DNA of 64,000 bases from an uncultured Eubacteriales bacterium (GTDB taxonomy: Bacteria; Bacillota; Clostridia; Oscillospirales; Acutalibacteraceae), in NCBI GenBank assembly GCA_910584745.1, contig CAJUDG010000003.1, positions 1 to 64,000 on the forward strand, in the 5' to 3' direction. Under the pieces are notes generated by a model. The model was given only the letters and a program-made list of their open reading frames with translations, searched no databases and was not told where the DNA came from. Position 1 is the stretch's first letter. The number at the start of each line of letters is the position of its first letter. Shown here one piece after another: positions 1 through 7,746 of this stretch. The translations under genes and the position numbers were made by a program.

Positions 1-19
1 CTTCCCGTCCCATCCCGGT

Positions 20-319
20 TTATCCCGCGTTTCTCAAATATCCTGTCTCTCTACACTTCTCCCCGGCCAGCCCTGCCCGGTCGCCAATCTGTGAAAGGTT
101 CTGGCAGGGTGAGCCGAAGGTGATAATGTCAACGGGCGGTATTTTGCCTCCGTCCAGCAGGGTAATGTCCCCCAAGTGCGCCATGTTGGGGAAATGGCGC
201 TTGGTGATGGAAACCGGCGCTTTCATGATCTCGCTGGCCCAGACCGGCTCTATGCCGTTGAGCCTTGCTGCCAAAGGAAACACGCCGATGCCATCGAATA
301 AACTGCCTAAAGTCAGCAC
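20..319 (-). pseudogene. C5 cytosine DNA methyltransferase, N-terminal fragment
   Basis: The 99 residues match the N-terminus of a DNA (cytosine-5) methyltransferase. The SAM-binding motif I (SLFDGIGVFPLAA) is near residue 6 and the catalytic motif IV Pro-Cys (FGSPCQNLS) near residue 69. The frame stops at 20-22 shortly after the conserved RAGLAGE segment, whereas family members run past 300 residues. The last 12 residues do not resemble the family, which suggests a frameshift or insertion at about base 55. The GTG start overlaps the virB4 stop. A methyltransferase in an ICE would normally protect incoming DNA; this copy lacks its target-recognition part unless translation resumes outside the window. 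Confidence 0.65.
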
Positions 320-2532
320 TAAGATTCACCGGGCGTGGTGGTCATGAGCTTATAGAGCGCTGTGTCGCGGGGTATGGTGTTGGTGAAGGGCACCAGCGCC
401 CCGCCCATGCGCAAAAGCCCGTGTCCGGCCTCGGCATTTTCTATGTAGCCCATCTGCGTGTCGGACAAGTGGAGAAGCTGGGCCAGTTCTGCCCGGTCAG
501 TTGCCGCCTGATTAAAGAGCAGCAGAAATTCCGAGTTGGCGAACATGAGCCGGGCGGTTTCGGAGCGCAAACATTCCTCGACGTTCTGCGTAGCAGCCGT
601 CAGAGGTGCGCCGTATTTGCGCCAGCGTTTCCAGGCACGGTAAAGGACTTCGGCGGAATAATGGTACTTGAAGTATAAATACACCTCGTCGATGAATACC
701 CAGGTGTACTTGCCTTTCCTGCGGTTGGCGGCTACCCGGTTCTGGATAGCCTCAAGGGTAACGACCAAGGCCGTGGGCCGCAGGCTTTCGCCCATTTCGT
801 ATAGGTCGATAGCCACAAGGCGGTTGTCCATATCCACGTTGGTTTCGTGGGCAAAAACGTTCAAGCTGCCCTCGGTGATAAGCTCGGCGGCAAGGGCGAT
901 CTCCCGGGCTTCTGGTTCTGTCTGCTTCAGCACTTCGGCGCGCCAGTCGGTGAGAAGTGGGGCAGGCAGCTTACCCTTGCTCTTGAGGAAAGGCCGGTAG
1001 ACATTGGCGGTGCAGCGGTCTATAATGGATTTGTGGCTGCCGGTGATACGGCCCGCGCCCATCTGCTGTTCCAGAATACTGGTGATAACCTCGGATTTCA
1101 GGGCTACCGGGTTTTCGTCCTCGCCGTACCCCTCTGCCATGTCCAGGGGAGAAATGTGGTGGGGGCTGTGGGGGGATATCTCCACCACCTCGCCGCCCAG
1201 GGCACGGACAAGGGGGCCGTACTCTCTTTCTGCATCTATGATAATGATATCGTCGTTTGTACCGAGTGCAACATTGGTTATTGTGGATTTCATTGCCATG
1301 GATTTACCAGAACCAGACACGCCCAAATAAAAGCCGTGGGGAGAGATCAGGCGCTTGCGGTCGCAAATTAACAGGTTCTTGCTGACGGCGTTCACGCCAT
1401 AGTACATCCCGCCCGGGTCTTGTATTTCCTGGGCGCGGAACGGCATAAGGACGGCGGTACTTTCGGTGGTGAGGGTGCGCAGAGCCTTCACCCGGCGCAG
1501 GCCATAGGGCAGAACGGTATTGAGCCCATCCTCCTGCTGATAGCGCAGGACGGAGAACCGGCAAAGGTGCTCCCGGCCTATGGCTAAGAGGGTTTCGGTG
1601 TCGGCGTCAAGCTGCTCCAGGGTGTCGGCAACGTGAGCCAGGGTCACGACGGCAAACATCTTGCGCTGGTCGCGGACGGTCAAATCGTCCAGAAATTCTT
1701 TCGTTTCGGCCCGAAGCTGCTCCAGCTCATAGGGGACGCTGGCGGTAAAATTGTTCTTGGAGTTCTGCCGCTGCTGCCAGCGGGTGATATCCGATTCCAC
1801 CCCCAAAATACGCTGTTGGATTTCCTTCACAGCCTCGTCCGTGGGGACTGGCAGGATATCAATGGCAATCACCAAATTCCGGGCGAAGTCGGAGAGGTCG
1901 GCAATCATCTCGTCCTTGATGTAGCTGGCGTATTCCTTGAGGAACAGCACCCGGCCAAATTTGCCGCCCATCTCGAAGTGCCCTGCCTTGAATTGCAAAC
2001 CGTCCGGGCATATCAGGTCTTTGTAGTCTACCCCGTGGCGGATGGCGGCAGCTTGGTCGAAGGTGAAATACTGCTCCTCGCCGGGGCGGAAAAAATCGTG
2101 CAAGAGACGCAGGCGTTCATAGTTGGAAATAGTCCTTGCGCCGGAGTCCAGCCTGCCAAAGTTTTTGGATAGGTTTCCATCTACCCGGCGGAAATAGGCG
2201 CGACTGTCCTCGATTTTCCGCTGGGCGATAGACAGAGTGATGTACTTCTCCTGCACTAAGTCGTTGCTCTCGGCGGCCTTGCCTATCAGGATATCGTTGT
2301 ATTCCCCGCGGTACTTGTCCAGCTCGTCCCCCTGCTCTTTCATTAGGACGGAACGGCGGAAGTCCACGGGGTTCAGCCGCCGGTTGATGATGTTGATTTT
2401 CGCGGTTGCGTCCGTGGGAAGGGAGTTCAACACGGCACTGTAAGAGAGGAAAATACTGCGCCTGTCCTCATTGGACGCGGCGGCGTAATTCACATCGGCA
2501 AAGCGCCAGGTGCGGCTATGCTTGCCGCCCAC
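319..2532 (-). CDS. virB4: VirB4-family conjugation ATPase (interrupted N-terminus)
   Basis: This is the hexameric ATPase that powers the type IV secretion channel at the inner face of the membrane. A Walker A motif (GVSGSGKSMAMK) lies near residue 405 and a Walker B (WVFIDEVYLYF) near residue 614 of the open frame, with the VirB4 C-terminal ATPase domain around them. The frame listed starts at a GTG with no Shine-Dalgarno. The family N-terminus (EKEKFIIPRSVQ...IPIKKIYSDGIWQVGGK) continues upstream in the same frame to a TTG at 2644-2646, 9 nt behind GGAG, but a TAG at 2575-2577 breaks it at codon 24. As read, full-length VirB4 needs amber suppression or re-initiation. It follows prgI, as usual. 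Confidence 0.85.
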   Translation of the reverse strand: MGGKHSRTWRFADVNYAAASNEDRRSIFLSYSAVLNSLPTDATAKINIINRRLNPVDFRRSVLMKEQGDELDKYRGEYNDILIGKAAESNDLVQEKYITLSIAQRKIEDSRAYFRRVDGNLSKNFGRLDSGARTISNYERLRLLHDFFRPGEEQYFTFDQAAAIRHGVDYKDLICPDGLQFKAGHFEMGGKFGRVLFLKEYASYIKDEMIADLSDFARNLVIAIDILPVPTDEAVKEIQQRILGVESDITRWQQRQNSKNNFTASVPYELEQLRAETKEFLDDLTVRDQRKMFAVVTLAHVADTLEQLDADTETLLAIGREHLCRFSVLRYQQEDGLNTVLPYGLRRVKALRTLTTESTAVLMPFRAQEIQDPGGMYYGVNAVSKNLLICDRKRLISPHGFYLGVSGSGKSMAMKSTITNVALGTNDDIIIIDAEREYGPLVRALGGEVVEISPHSPHHISPLDMAEGYGEDENPVALKSEVITSILEQQMGAGRITGSHKSIIDRCTANVYRPFLKSKGKLPAPLLTDWRAEVLKQTEPEAREIALAAELITEGSLNVFAHETNVDMDNRLVAIDLYEMGESLRPTALVVTLEAIQNRVAANRRKGKYTWVFIDEVYLYFKYHYSAEVLYRAWKRWRKYGAPLTAATQNVEECLRSETARLMFANSEFLLLFNQAATDRAELAQLLHLSDTQMGYIENAEAGHGLLRMGGALVPFTNTIPRDTALYKLMTTTPGES

Positions 2533-2646
2533 CTGCCAGATACCGTCGCTGTAGATTTTCTTGATGGGGATGGACTACTGGACGCTGCGGGGGATGATGA
2601 ATTTCTCCTTCTCGCTCTTATTGGCGCTGATTAGGGACTTAATCAA
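2533..2646 (-). other. Upstream coding remnant of virB4 with in-frame TAG
   Basis: The virB4 frame continues here from a TTG (2644-2646) with a GGAG Shine-Dalgarno. It encodes the family-typical PRSVQ and IPIKKIY segments. The codon between them (2575-2577) is TAG, where relatives have a sense codon. The TTG overlaps the prgI stop, which points to translational coupling. Confidence 0.75.
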
Positions 2647-2983
2647 AATCGTCACACTCCTTTCGGCCCATAAGGGTGTAGTGGAGGTTGTGGGATTCAA
2701 ACCGCCTGCCCCCAGCGCAGAGGACTTCCGACTTGATAACGGCCCAGGCGAATTGCTCCAGGGTCATGCCGTTGTAGGTGAAAAAGCCCGCAATTCCAGC
2801 GGGTGCCGCGCAGAGTATGCAAAGCCAACTGGCGGTTTCTTTGCCGAGGATGGGACTTAACCCCAGGTACATGCCCACGGCGATCAGTACGGCTAGGGCC
2901 GCGCAAAGAAACTGGCGAACGGACAGGCCGAAAAAGATGGTCTCCTTATGGCGGCGGACTTCTTTAGGGATTTTTACTTCTAT
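2639..2983 (-). CDS. prgI: PrgI family membrane protein (ATA start)
   Basis: PrgI is a small two-helix membrane protein encoded just before VirB4 in Gram-positive type IV systems. The reading frame gives 114 residues: the signature EVKIPKEVRRHKETIFFGLS, one hydrophobic helix (about residues 23-45), a second (about 50-68), and a basic tail. The first in-frame ATG is inside the first helix region. The conserved N-terminus is preceded by ATA (2981-2983), placed 9 nt after GGAG (2993-2996), with TAA two codons further upstream. I therefore read the start as ATA. The stop overlaps the TTG of virB4. A 21-bp perfect palindrome (3002-3022) lies 5 nt upstream of the Shine-Dalgarno. Confidence 0.75.
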   Translation of the reverse strand: MEVKIPKEVRRHKETIFFGLSVRQFLCAALAVLIAVGMYLGLSPILGKETASWLCILCAAPAGIAGFFTYNGMTLEQFAWAVIKSEVLCAGGRRFESHNLHYTLMGRKECDDFD

Positions 2984-3001
2984 AAATTACCACTCCTTTT
3001 T

Positions 3002-3022
3002 TGTGTCCCAACTTGGGACACA
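3002..3022. repeat. ICE palindrome copy 1 (21 bp perfect)
   Basis: TGTGTCCCAA-C-TTGGGACACA, 10-bp arms around a single central base. It lies between the virB6-like stop and the prgI Shine-Dalgarno and is the longest perfect copy of the family. Confidence 0.9.
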
Positions 3023-3023
3023 T

Positions 3024-3863
3024 TTATAATCCAAACATTTCTTTTGCCAATCTGTCAGCGCCTTTCACCAGCCCCACCAGCACCAGCATATTGAACACAA
3101 GCTGCCCCAGGTACTCCCAGGCCATGGTGACGGCGGGCAATGTGCTGTCAACCGCCGGGGTGCTGCTGGATAAAAACGCGGAGTAAATCAGGCAGGCCAG
3201 CACAATGATAATGCCCTCGGAACACACGCCAATGTAGGATTTTATAAAGGCTTTTCCTGTGGCGGACGTGCCCTCCCCGGCGAAAGATGCCAAGGGCAGC
3301 GGCGCTAAAGCCGTGTACATATAGAGCCGGAAAAACCGGCTGTACACGGTCAAAATGAGGATAAAGGACAGCACCGTTATAATCAGGCTGGCGAGTAAGG
3401 ACACCAGCCAGAGGGGGATGGATTCAAAGAATCCTATGCCCTCTATGGCGTCCACGATTTCTGTTGGCAGGTCGGCTCCCGCGCTGACCATGCCGCCCAT
3501 GCTGCTCATGACGTTATTCACCACGCCGCCGCAAATCTTGAAGATGGCGGACATGATATCCATAGAATAGCCCACGGCGACCTTTGCCCCGGCAAACCGA
3601 ATAAAGTGGCGCAAGGCAAATTCCGGCCTCTGCATTTCCTTGAAGCCTGCCGCGCTCTGGAACACGCCCATAGCAAAGAAAAGCACCAGCAGGCCATAGC
3701 CTATGCCTTGCATGGCCCCGGCCAGGGTTGTGATGATGTTCCAGATATCCCCACCCTTAAAGGTCTCCGGGGATTGGGTCAGGAGCGCCCATAGTTCGGC
3801 CAGCTTGCCGTTCCAAGTGCCCAGGGCGCTCTGTATGTTTTGCACGACCCAGTTATCACTGAT
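3024..3863 (-). CDS. VirB6/TrbL-like conjugation membrane protein (ATC start)
   Basis: This polytopic membrane protein (about 280 residues, at least five hydrophobic segments) sits between Maff2 and PrgI, where VirB6/TrbL-type channel subunits sit in this ICE family. Family-like sequence begins at SDNWVVQNIQSALGTWNGKL. The codon before it is ATC (3861-3863), 9 nt downstream of GGAGG (3873-3877). The frame stays open further upstream, but that extension is only the antisense-frame shadow of the Maff2 gene. A GTG six codons in (3843-3845) has no Shine-Dalgarno. I therefore read ATC as the initiator. A palindrome lies 5 nt upstream of the GGAGG and another abuts the stop codon. Confidence 0.75.
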   Translation of the reverse strand: MSDNWVVQNIQSALGTWNGKLAELWALLTQSPETFKGGDIWNIITTLAGAMQGIGYGLLVLFFAMGVFQSAAGFKEMQRPEFALRHFIRFAGAKVAVGYSMDIMSAIFKICGGVVNNVMSSMGGMVSAGADLPTEIVDAIEGIGFFESIPLWLVSLLASLIITVLSFILILTVYSRFFRLYMYTALAPLPLASFAGEGTSATGKAFIKSYIGVCSEGIIIVLACLIYSAFLSSSTPAVDSTLPAVTMAWEYLGQLVFNMLVLVGLVKGADRLAKEMFGL

Positions 3864-3880
3864 AGGCCCTCGCCTCCAAT

Positions 3881-3900
3881 CTGTCCCAAGTTGGGACGCA
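3881..3900. repeat. ICE palindrome copy 2
   Basis: Core GTCCCAAGTTGGGAC at 3883-3897, flanked by CT and GCA. It lies between the maff2 stop and the Shine-Dalgarno of the virB6-like gene. Confidence 0.9.
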
Positions 3901-3913
3901 TTTCTTTCCCACC

Positions 3914-4243
3914 TTACACCACTCCAATCAGAGTCAGGATTTCTTTCGCAAAAGCTATCAGCAGCCCGCCGAACAGGCAGAGAAAGCCCTGGGTGCGTTG
4001 GCTGGCGTCGTGGGACTGGACGGACATACCCACCTGCACGATGCCCCAGCCCAGGATAATAATGCCGATGGCGCGGATGCAGGAAAAAATGAAGTTGGAC
4101 AGATTGTTTACGATGGTCAGGGGGTCTCCGTCCGCAAAGGCCGGGACGGTCAGGACGGTGAAAACCAGTGTCAAAGCGGCCCAAAGGGACATGGCCCAGC
4201 GGGCAGATTTGGGTGTATGATTTTTGCGATTTTTCATTCTCAT
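3914..4243 (-). CDS. Maff2 family small membrane protein
   Basis: A 109-residue protein with a signal-peptide-like N-terminus (basic start, hydrophobic stretch, PAFA cut site near residue 37) and two further hydrophobic helices, a layout like TrbC/VirB2 pilins. Maff2 proteins sit between VirD4 and VirB6-like genes in Tn1549-type elements, as here, and are thought to be the pilin-like component of the channel. The ATG overlaps the virD4 stop (ATGA), so the two are translationally coupled. The function is inferred from position and topology. Confidence 0.65.
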   Translation of the reverse strand: MRMKNRKNHTPKSARWAMSLWAALTLVFTVLTVPAFADGDPLTIVNNLSNFIFSCIRAIGIIILGWGIVQVGMSVQSHDASQRTQGFLCLFGGLLIAFAKEILTLIGVV

Positions 4244-5991
4244 TCCTCCGTATCTTCTATAATTTCGATTTCGTCTAAGCTGGTAAACGGAAAATTCAAA
4301 TCTTCCACCGTATAAGGCGAGGTGGGGTAGTGAATATAAGGCGCGGCCCCGCCGTCCTCGGTCAGTGAAAGGTTGGGGTGTTTCATAAGGTCGTATTTAT
4401 CATCCAACACGGGCAGTTCGCCCCGGAGCAGTACCAGGGCCTTGGCGTTATCCAGCATACGCACCTCGTCAGGGGTCATAAGCTCCCGTCCGGACTGCTG
4501 AAAATTCTTGCTGAAGGAACCGTTTTTTCCCTTGCTCTGGCTGTGGGTGGATGTGCTGATGGTCTCCTTGCCCAGCAGCTCGGAGATATATTTGTGGGTG
4601 CTTTTTTCGTTGCCGCCGAGGTAGCAGAAGGCATCCGCGTTGCCGATGATGCCCTCCCAATCGTCCTTGAAAAGCCCCTTTAGCTGGGATATATTTTGCA
4701 GGATAATGGTAGCCATAATGTTGCGGCTGCGCATTGTGGCCTGCAAGCGGGCATAGCCGTCCGGGAGGGCGATGTTCGCAAATTCATCGAACATCAATCG
4801 AACGGGGATAGGCAGGGAACCGCCATAGTTTCGGTCAGCCTGATAGTATAACTCCTGGAAAGCCTGGGTATAGAGCATACCCACCAGGAAGTTGAGGGAG
4901 GCATCGTTGCTGTCCGGAATAACGCAGAAAACCGCCTGCTTGCGGCTGCCCAGCTTGTCCAGCTCCATATCGTCGCGGCTGGTGATCCGCTGTACTTCTG
5001 GAAGTGTGAATGCGGACAGGCGCACAGCGGCCTGCACAAGAATGGACTTGGCGGTCTTGCCGGCGGCTTGCTTAAAAATTTTGTACTGGCGTACCGCAAT
5101 ATGCTCCGGCTGTTCTTCCTCTAGCGCCTCGAAAAGCAGGTCAAGCGGGGACTGAAAATCATCATCGTCCTCCTTGGCACTGCCATACTCTATCATGGTG
5201 AGAATCATCTCCATGTTCTGTTCCTCTGGCGGGGCCTCGTGGAGCAGATAGAGCATGAGCGCGCTGTCCAGGGCGGTTTCGGATTTCTCCCAAAAGGGGT
5301 CTGAATTAGCCGCTTTTTTCGGGGTGGTGTTCTTGATGAAATTGTCAATGAGCCGAAACACGTCAGAATCCTTGCGGATATAATGAAAGGGATTATAACA
5401 ATCCGAGTGCTCCGGGTCTATCAAGTCAAGCACCCGCAGGGTGTAGCCCTTTTGAAGCAGCAGAGCGCCCACGGAACGCAGCACCTCGCTTTTGGGGTCA
5501 GTGACGATATAGCTAGTGTTGGCAAGGTATAGGTTGGGCTTTACCACAAACCGGGTCTTGCCTGAGCCGGAACCGCCGACGATTATCTGTAACAGGTTGC
5601 GGCGGTGCTTGCGGCTGTCCAGGCCCATTTGCAGGCGCTGGGTCAGAATGACGTTTTTCTCCGGGTCTTTGTCCCGGTACTTGCGGTTGAGCTCCCGGAC
5701 GCTGCCCCATTTGGCGCTGCCGTGTTCCTCGCCGGGGCGCTTGTTCTCCCGGGTGGAGTAGTACATAAAAATGGCGCAGGCGTAAACTGCCAGCGCACCC
5801 AAGATGAAAGGGATGGTTTGGGCCGTCCACCTCAAGGAAAAGGGGTGCTCCATAGCTTTTGTAAATGCCCCCATAAAATCAATAAGATTCATCCCGGCGT
5901 TATAGGCCCCGGCGGCGAGCGCGCCCAGCCATACCGCCACAAGGGAAAACGCCGCCCAGACAGGCGCGGCGTCACGAAAGGTTTTTTTAAT
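4240..5991 (-). CDS. virD4: VirD4/TraG-type coupling protein (ATT start)
   Basis: The coupling ATPase brings the relaxase-bound DNA strand to the secretion channel. Two N-terminal membrane helices are followed by the conserved GSAKWG box, Walker A (GGSGSGKTRFVVKPN) near residue 135 and Walker B (RLMFDEFANIALPDG) near residue 400. With a GTG start at 5938-5940 the protein would begin inside the first helix. The same frame extends back to ATT (5989-5991), giving a natural KKTFRDAAP N-terminus, with GGAGG (6000-6004) 8 nt upstream. An ATG in between opens only a two-codon frame. I therefore read the start as ATT. A palindrome precedes the Shine-Dalgarno. Confidence 0.8.
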   Translation of the reverse strand: MKKTFRDAAPVWAAFSLVAVWLGALAAGAYNAGMNLIDFMGAFTKAMEHPFSLRWTAQTIPFILGALAVYACAIFMYYSTRENKRPGEEHGSAKWGSVRELNRKYRDKDPEKNVILTQRLQMGLDSRKHRRNLLQIIVGGSGSGKTRFVVKPNLYLANTSYIVTDPKSEVLRSVGALLLQKGYTLRVLDLIDPEHSDCYNPFHYIRKDSDVFRLIDNFIKNTTPKKAANSDPFWEKSETALDSALMLYLLHEAPPEEQNMEMILTMIEYGSAKEDDDDFQSPLDLLFEALEEEQPEHIAVRQYKIFKQAAGKTAKSILVQAAVRLSAFTLPEVQRITSRDDMELDKLGSRKQAVFCVIPDSNDASLNFLVGMLYTQAFQELYYQADRNYGGSLPIPVRLMFDEFANIALPDGYARLQATMRSRNIMATIILQNISQLKGLFKDDWEGIIGNADAFCYLGGNEKSTHKYISELLGKETISTSTHSQSKGKNGSFSKNFQQSGRELMTPDEVRMLDNAKALVLLRGELPVLDDKYDLMKHPNLSLTEDGGAAPYIHYPTSPYTVEDLNFPFTSLDEIEIIEDTEE

Positions 5992-6011
5992 TCATGCCAC
6001 CTCCTATAAAT

Positions 6012-6030
6012 GCGTCCCAAGTTGGGACAG
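6012..6030. repeat. ICE palindrome copy 3
   Basis: Core GTCCCAAGTTGGGAC at 6014-6028, about 9 nt upstream of the virD4 Shine-Dalgarno. Confidence 0.9.
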
Positions 6031-6104
6031 ATTAAACCGAGCGGAAACCCACCGGCCATCTGAAAAAACAGAGTAGAAACAGGGTGCACCCGCACACTAT
6101 TCTG

Positions 6105-6264
6105 GATTTTCCCCATGACTACAGAAATCCCGGCGGGCAGACCCGGTCAAGGCCCGGCGAAGGCCGGCTCGCGGATTTTTGTGGGCAGCCGCAGGCGGCA
6201 CGCAAAAATCCGGCCTTGACGGGGGCTGGCCGGTGGGATACCCTGCTCATGGGGGAAAATTCAG
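6105..6264. repeat. Nested inverted-repeat region between virD4 and ardC-like gene
   Basis: Three sets of arms are nested. GTCAAGGCC (6146-6154) pairs with 6212-6220. Inside it CGGATTTTTG (6172-6181) pairs with 6203-6212. Outside it an imperfect pair GATTTTCCCCATGA (6105-6118) matches 6249-6262. There is no T-run, so it is not a simple terminator. It could be a single-strand origin, a second transfer-related site or a transcription pause. No gene is evident between 6030 and 6278. Confidence 0.6.
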
Positions 6265-6277
6265 AAAAAGCTGACAG

Positions 6278-7153
6278 CTATCGGGCGGGCCTCCTGCTGG
6301 GCTGTCGGCTTACCCTTGTGTGCTGCTGGGGCGTAATATCCCGCTGGATAGAGCCACCTATCTGCTTGCTCATATCCTGCACATAATCCAGGGCCTTACG
6401 GACATCCTCGGTCTCCCAGCCGTTATAAAGCTCTCTCAGGCCCGAGAGCTCAGGCATATCCCGCTCTACTCCAAACCTGCGGCAGAGGATGTATGATACG
6501 CTTTCCGCGTCCAGGTGGCATCCTTCCCGGCTGTAATACTGGTTGCGGCCTTTGTTGTGAAAACGGGAATGAGCTATCTCTGTGGCAATGGCCGCAAAGG
6601 ATTCTGTATCGGAAAACTCCGGGCCGATAAACAGTTTCATTTCCCGGCTATCATAGTAGGCGGGGACATTCAGCTCCGGGTCAACCTCAACAGGGACGAC
6701 CGAATAGTTCAGCAGCGTACCCAAAGCGCTTTCCATATCCTTGCTGCCCTCGGCAAGCTGCACCTGTTTCGGCTCCCGGCCCTGGGTCTGGCGGATATCA
6801 TAAGCTTCTGTAATGGTGTACCCTTTGCCAAAGCTGGAGCGGGCGAATATCTGCACCCCGCGGCCTGTTTCACCCTCTGAAACATAGCGGCCCATAGTCT
6901 GCCAGCGCTCCTTGGTGCCGAACTGGGTCACTTCCGCGTCCTGGGCCATAGCCAGGGCCACGTTGCCAACGCTGTACATGGGGTTGTCCCCTTGGGTCTG
7001 TAAGTAGCGGGCATAGGCGTCGGGGTTGCTGGAAATTTCCATGATACCGGCGTCCTGCATGGCCATCAGGTTTTCCCGCTCGGATTCACGCTGAGCCTTC
7101 CATTCCTGGTCATTCTGTGTCTTTCGTGCAACGATGTCTGCTAAATTTGCCAT
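6278..7153 (-). CDS. ArdC/LtrC-like protein with disrupted zinc motif
   Basis: The 291-residue protein has the two-part layout of ArdC-like antirestriction proteins: an N-terminal ssDNA-binding-like region (residues about 60-130, containing GVQIFARSSFGKGY) and a C-terminal metallopeptidase-like domain. The zinc-binding helix near residue 190 reads TEIAHSRFH, where the intact paralogue at 10379-11236 has HEIAHSKLH, so the first histidine ligand is lost. The third-ligand region (DAESVSYILCRRFG) is kept. It may bind DNA or a partner without protease activity. ATG start with GGAGAG upstream. It follows pcfB in the mobilisation cluster. Confidence 0.65.
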   Translation of the reverse strand: MANLADIVARKTQNDQEWKAQRESERENLMAMQDAGIMEISSNPDAYARYLQTQGDNPMYSVGNVALAMAQDAEVTQFGTKERWQTMGRYVSEGETGRGVQIFARSSFGKGYTITEAYDIRQTQGREPKQVQLAEGSKDMESALGTLLNYSVVPVEVDPELNVPAYYDSREMKLFIGPEFSDTESFAAIATEIAHSRFHNKGRNQYYSREGCHLDAESVSYILCRRFGVERDMPELSGLRELYNGWETEDVRKALDYVQDMSKQIGGSIQRDITPQQHTRVSRQPSRRPAR

Positions 7154-7167
7154 AAAAAATCTCTCCT

Positions 7168-7746
7168 TTATCTGATATGTTCTTTGATTTTTACCGGGCC
7201 GGACTTCATACCCTCGCTGGAGGCGCGCAGGGCTTCCAGCCGGTTTTTCGCGGACAGTTTATCCGTCGGTCTCTCCATCGTCTGTTTCGAGCCATTCCCG
7301 CGCCCGGGCGAGGATCGCTCTTGTTGAGCGCGGGGGATGGCTTTTTTTGCGGGCTCCTCCTGGTTTCCCCTGGCAGGGATAGGGTAGCCCATGGTCTGAA
7401 AAACGGCATTGAGCTTGGCGGCGTTGGCCTCGTTGGACACCACATTGAGCGTGGGGCTGATATCCCCTTTCTTCCGGGGGATAAAGTAGAGCAACCCAAA
7501 GGAACGGGCCAGCTTTTGAAACTTCCCCTTATCCTCGATTTTCAAGGGGACCACCACCGCTGGGGAGGGGTCTTTCGCCAAAGTCTTGGCATTGGTCTTG
7601 CCCACCAGCTTATAGTGCTCATGCTTGATAGCCAGCAGCAGGGCGGCCACATTTTTCAGCCCCTCGCCCGCCAGCTTCAGGGCCTCGCCGGTCAGCTCCA
7701 CACCCTCTTTTACCACTACATCGGCGGCTGCACCGCCTACATCCAT
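7168..7746 (-). CDS. PcfB family protein (DUF3801)
   Basis: A 192-residue protein matching the DUF3801/PcfB group: an alpha-helical N-terminus, a central conserved block around residues 40-115 (EHYKLVGKTNAKTL, FQKLARSFGLLYF), and a basic, disordered tail. In pCF10, PcfB is part of the mobilisation apparatus with the relaxase and coupling protein. The ATG overlaps the relaxase stop, so both are made from one transcript. Its order between relaxase and VirD4 supports an accessory role in presenting the relaxosome. No catalytic motif is visible. Confidence 0.75.
   Translation of the reverse strand: MDVGGAAADVVVKEGVELTGEALKLAGEGLKNVAALLLAIKHEHYKLVGKTNAKTLAKDPSPAVVVPLKIEDKGKFQKLARSFGLLYFIPRKKGDISPTLNVVSNEANAAKLNAVFQTMGYPIPARGNQEEPAKKAIPRAQQERSSPGRGNGSKQTMERPTDKLSAKNRLEALRASSEGMKSGPVKIKEHIR

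Noticed and set aside
3864..4184. Long N-terminal extension of the VirB6-like protein
   Set aside because: It overlaps maff2 in another frame, is Arg/His/Pro-rich like a shadow frame, and has no Shine-Dalgarno.
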